Of a stretch of DNA of 64,000 nt, positions 61,575 to 64,000 are shown one piece after another. The DNA comes from Streptomyces sp. T12 (GTDB lineage Bacteria; Actinomycetota; Actinomycetes; Streptomycetales; Streptomycetaceae): the NCBI RefSeq assembly GCF_028736035.1, contig NZ_CP117866.1, positions 1,984,001-2,048,000 of the forward strand, read 5' to 3'. The translations under genes were made by a program, and so were the position numbers. The notes under the pieces are model-generated. The model saw only the letters and a program-made list of their open reading frames with translations, was not told the origin of the DNA and searched no databases. Every line of letters begins with the position of its first letter. The first letter of the stretch is position 1.

Positions 61575-61808
61575 TCACTTGTTGATGCAGGTGTTGCCGA
61601 AGGCAGGGTTCAGCAGACCGACCACGGAGACCGTGTTGCCGCAGACGTTCACGGGGACGTGAATCGGCGCCTGAACGACGTTGCCCGACAGGATGCCCGG
61701 GGAGTGCACCGCGGCACCCTGAGCACCGGCGTCGGCAACGGCCAGGCCCGCGCCCGCGAGAACCAGCCCACCAGTGGCAGCCGCAGCAGCGACGACCTTC
61801 TTGATCAT
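61575..61808 (-). CDS. chpH: Short chaplin ChpH
   Basis: Secreted amyloid-forming surfactant of aerial hyphae and spores, 77 aa. The signal peptide is MIKKVVAAAAATGGLVLAGA with cleavage after GLAVA. The mature part is one chaplin domain, HSPGILSGNVVQAPIHVPVN, then VCGNTVSVVGLLNPAFGNTC, with the two conserved Cys. AAGGAGG lies 4 bases before the ATG. It has a sigma-BldN-like promoter and a 5' hairpin. Confidence 0.95.
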   Translation of the reverse strand: MIKKVVAAAAATGGLVLAGAGLAVADAGAQGAAVHSPGILSGNVVQAPIHVPVNVCGNTVSVVGLLNPAFGNTCINK

Positions 61809-61827
61809 TATTCCTCCTTGTTGGCAA

Positions 61828-61851
61828 TGCGATCACAAGTAGCTGATCGCA
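61828..61851 (-). promoter_or_regulatory. Inverted repeat at the 5' end of chpH mRNA
   Basis: TGCGATCA (61844-61851 in mRNA sense), 8 bases, TGATCGCA (61828-61835): perfect 8-base arms. The expected transcription start is at about 61851, so the hairpin would form the extreme 5' end of the transcript, 11 bases upstream of the ribosome site. It may stabilise the mRNA or be an operator. Confidence 0.6.
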
Positions 61852-61857
61852 TCACCT

Positions 61858-61885
61858 GTAACGAGGAGGAACTAATAGGGCTACG
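61858..61885 (-). promoter_or_regulatory. Sigma-BldN-like promoter of chpH
   Basis: On the minus strand: CGTAGC (61880-61885), 16 bases, CGTTAC (61858-61863). The known BldN consensus is CGTAAC-N16-CGTTGA. Chaplin genes are known BldN targets. Confidence 0.65.
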
Positions 61886-61965
61886 ACCTTATGAGCGTGT
61901 TCACTCCCCTCGGTCATATCCCGTACGCCTGGCCGAATAATGAAGTGTCGTTTCAGTGGGCCAAT

Positions 61966-63291
61966 TCAGGACGCATCGATGAACCGGTCGAGCACCCGCA
62001 CCCCGAACTTCAGCCCATCCACCGGCACCCGCTCGTCGACGCCGTGGAACATGCCCGCGAAGTCCAGCTCCGGCGGCAGCTTCAGCGGCGCGAAGCCGAA
62101 GCCCCGGATGCCCAGGTCGTCGAAGGACTTGGCGTCGGTGCCGCCGGAGAGCATGTAGGGGACGGCCTTCGCGGCCGGGTCCTCGGCGACCAGCGCGGAC
62201 TGCATGGCGTCCACGAGCGCCCCGTCGAAGCTCGTCTCGACGGCCTTGTCGGCGTGCACGTCCTCGCGCTTGACCTTGGGCCCGAGGATCTTGTCGAGGT
62301 CGGCGAGGAACTCCTCCTCGAACCCGGGCAGGAACCGGCCGTCGACGTGCGCGGTGGCCTCGCCGGGGATGACGTTGACCTTGTAGCCCGCGCCGAGCTG
62401 CGTGGGGTTGGCCGTGTTGCTGAGGGTCGCGCCGATGAGCTTGGCGATGCCGCCGAGCTTGGCGAGGGTGCCCTCCATGTTCTCCGGGTCGAGCTCGGTG
62501 CCGAGCGCGTCACCGAGCTCGTCGAGGAAGGCCCGGGTCGTCTTGGTGACCCGCACCGGGAACTTGTGCCGGCCCAGCCGCGCGACCGCCTCCGACAGCT
62601 CGGTGATGGCGTTGTCCCGGTGGATCATCGAGCCGTGCCCGGCGGTGCCGGCGACGGTCAGCTTCATCCAGTGCATGCCCTTCTCGGCTGTCTGGATCAG
62701 ATAGAGCCGCCGCTCCTCGCTCACCGTGAACGAGAACCCGCCCACCTCACTGATCGCCTCGGTGACGCCCTCGAAGAGGTCCGGGTGCTTGTCGACGAGG
62801 AACTTGGCGCCGAACTTGCCTCCCGCCTCCTCGTCGGCGAGGAACGCGAGCACGATGTCCCGCGGCGGCCTGCGCCCGCTGCGCAGCCGGTCGCGCACGA
62901 CCGCCAGGGTCATCGCGTCCATGTCCTTCATGTCGACGGCCCCGCGCCCCCACACGCACCCGTCCGCGACCTCACCGGAGAAGGGGTGGTGGGTCCAGTC
63001 GTCCGCGTTGGCCGGTACGACGTCGGTGTGGCCGTGGATGAGCAGTGCGGGCCTGGAGGGGTCCTCGCCCTCGATGCGGGCCACCGTGGAGGCGCGCCCG
63101 GGGTGCGACTCGAAGATCTTCGGCTCGAGGCCCACCTCGGCGAGCTTCTCGGCCACGTACTCGGCCGCCTTGCGCTCACCGGGACCCGAGTGGTCGCCGT
63201 AGTTGCTGGTGTCGATCTGGATCAGCTCGCGGCAGAGGTCCACGACCTCGTCCTCGCCGGTGACGCCCCTGGCCGTGTCCGTCTCGCTCAC
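61966..63291 (-). CDS. M20-family metallopeptidase
   Basis: Zinc-dependent M20 (ArgE/DapE/carboxypeptidase-like) hydrolase, 441 aa. Metal motifs are LLIHGHTDVVPANADDWTHH, GRGAVDMKDMDAM, ADEEAGGKFGAKFLVD (catalytic Glu pair) and the C-terminal His in AGMFHGVDERVP. The dimerisation domain lies between. GTG 63291 (VSETDTARGVTGED) follows GGAGG by 7 bases; a longer ORF upstream is not supported. The specific peptide or amide substrate is unknown. Confidence 0.9.
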   Translation of the reverse strand: MSETDTARGVTGEDEVVDLCRELIQIDTSNYGDHSGPGERKAAEYVAEKLAEVGLEPKIFESHPGRASTVARIEGEDPSRPALLIHGHTDVVPANADDWTHHPFSGEVADGCVWGRGAVDMKDMDAMTLAVVRDRLRSGRRPPRDIVLAFLADEEAGGKFGAKFLVDKHPDLFEGVTEAISEVGGFSFTVSEERRLYLIQTAEKGMHWMKLTVAGTAGHGSMIHRDNAITELSEAVARLGRHKFPVRVTKTTRAFLDELGDALGTELDPENMEGTLAKLGGIAKLIGATLSNTANPTQLGAGYKVNVIPGEATAHVDGRFLPGFEEEFLADLDKILGPKVKREDVHADKAVETSFDGALVDAMQSALVAEDPAAKAVPYMLSGGTDAKSFDDLGIRGFGFAPLKLPPELDFAGMFHGVDERVPVDGLKFGVRVLDRFIDAS

Positions 63292-63479
63292 GCTGCTTCC
63301 TCCCGCACTGTTGCCGCTGGTGGTCCCCCTCATCCTCCCCCTCCCTCCGGTTGCGCCCAAGACCGGCAGCGACCCGTCACACGCCGTTCACGCCACGACG
63401 GGGGGTGATCGGCCCCCTTCGAAAGCCTGGTAATGTTTCCTCTGTCGCCGCGGGGGAAACCCCGCACGACAGACACCTT

Positions 63480-63564
63480 GTCCGGGTGGCGGAATGGCAG
63501 ACGCGCTAGCTTGAGGTGCTAGTGCCCTTTATCGGGCGTGGGGGTTCAAGTCCCCCCTCGGACA
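63480..63564 (+). tRNA. tRNA-Leu (anticodon GAG)
   Basis: An 85-base class II tRNA. The acceptor stem pairs GTCCGGG (63480-63486) with CTCGGAC (63557-63563) with discriminator A. The anticodon loop TTGAGGT has GAG at 63513-63515. A long variable arm (TGCCC TTTATC GGGCG) and the T loop GTTCAAG follow. CCA is not encoded. Confidence 0.95.
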
Positions 63565-63575
63565 CGCGAAATGGC

Positions 63576-63605
63576 GAAGGCCGTGACCACGAGGTCACGG
63601 CCTTC
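63576..63605 (+). terminator. Terminator after tRNA-Leu
   Basis: GAAGGCCGTGACC (63576-63588), ACGA loop, GGTCACGGCCTTC (63593-63605), 12 bases after the tRNA. Confidence 0.85.
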
Positions 63606-63833
63606 GGCCGTTGTGTGGGGGAAGTCTCGTCGGTCGAAGATCACCAGGTCAGCGCCTGTTCCGCCGGCGCCCCGCCGCCCCGAACGGCTGCTCCGAGTGG
63701 CGTATCGAAGTGCCCGAACCTAGCGTCGTACTAAAATTTCCGGCTTGTTACGGAGCTGGAGCCGGACAACCCCAGGCAGACCTGCGGGCCCGCCAGCGCC
63801 CCGGAGCTTCCGGGATCGAGACGCGAGGACCGG

Positions 63834-64000
63834 ATGGCAGCCATACAGGAGAGCAGCGCTCTCGGCCTGCTCGGCGAAGAGATCGGTACAGAGCTCAGCG
63901 CGGAGATCCAGCAGCGGTTCGGTGACACGGCACGTTTCTCCGGGGGTCCGGCGGCCTCCCCGCGCACCCTCGTCGACGTTTTCGAGGCGTCCGTACGGTC
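63834..64000 (+). CDS. Start of a large gene, probably an adenylating enzyme (5' part only)
   Basis: The first 55 codons of a gene cut by the right edge: MAAIQESSALGLLGEEIGTE, then LSAEIQQRFGDTARFSGGPA and SPRTLVDVFEASVR. GAGGAC lies a few bases before the ATG. The last piece resembles the entry of AMP-binding (acyl-CoA synthetase/NRPS adenylation) domains such as TLVDVFEAxVR. Too little is present to be sure. Confidence 0.5.
   Translation, partial: MAAIQESSALGLLGEEIGTELSAEIQQRFGDTARFSGGPAASPRTLVDVFEASVR

Overview
The window is chromosomal DNA of a Streptomyces (high-GC actinomycete). The basis is very high third-position GC, GTG starts, the Pup-proteasome locus, mycothiol ligase mshC, the glycerol regulon gylR-glpF-glpK-glpD, chaplins chpC and chpH, and a sigma-BldN-like promoter. 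The gene order matches what I remember of the Streptomyces core chromosome. I see no rRNA, CRISPR array, insertion sequence or complete prophage.

Layout. 1-5.9 kb (minus strand): proteasome locus arc, dop, pup, an HNH/endonuclease-VII gene, prcB and prcA (cut by the left edge). 6-16.5 kb: ferredoxin, secreted protein, tRNA methyltransferase trmI, site-2 protease, RecB-like nuclease, orphan response regulator, two orphan peptide-binding lipoproteins, HAD phosphatase. 16.7-25.7 kb: metH, then gylR and the glycerol operon with matching GylR-operator candidates.

25.9-43.4 kb is the most distinctive part: an island for salvage of methylthioadenosine (MTA) and methylthioribose (MTR). Unit A (minus strand) is a sugar-type ABC transporter plus MTR kinase mtnK. 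Unit B (plus, divergent) is mtnD-mtnC-mtnB. Unit C (plus) is a BMP-type nucleoside ABC transporter, a nucleoside phosphorylase, an MTA/SAH-type deaminase and a GntR regulator. mtnA is divergent from unit C. All three units begin with a short Cys-containing leader ORF (one carries 5 Met and 4 Cys in 24 codons) followed by a C-rich, G-poor stretch, which suggests sulfur-amino-acid attenuation. Together the genes could import MTR or nucleosides, make MTR-1-phosphate either by MtnK or by deamination and phosphorolysis, and convert it to the methionine precursor. The last transaminase is not in the window.

43.4-49.1 kb: a decayed NACHT NTPase, a PAC2 protein, a Tat-exported beta-propeller protein, and a subtilase paired with a Gln-rich prion-like protein. 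49.2-54.7 kb: mshC and its actinobacterial neighbours (SCO1664-family protein, DUF3090, phosphatase), corA and a ferritin-like protein. 54.9-60.5 kb: F420-type oxidoreductase, aldo/keto reductase, a RecD2-like protein that has lost its Walker A motif, and two small conserved proteins. 60.6-64 kb: chpC, chpH, an M20 peptidase, tRNA-Leu(GAG) and the start of a gene cut by the right edge.

Coordinates and starts were read by eye from the sequence, ribosome-binding sites and family N-termini. Family calls rest on motif recognition, not on database searches.
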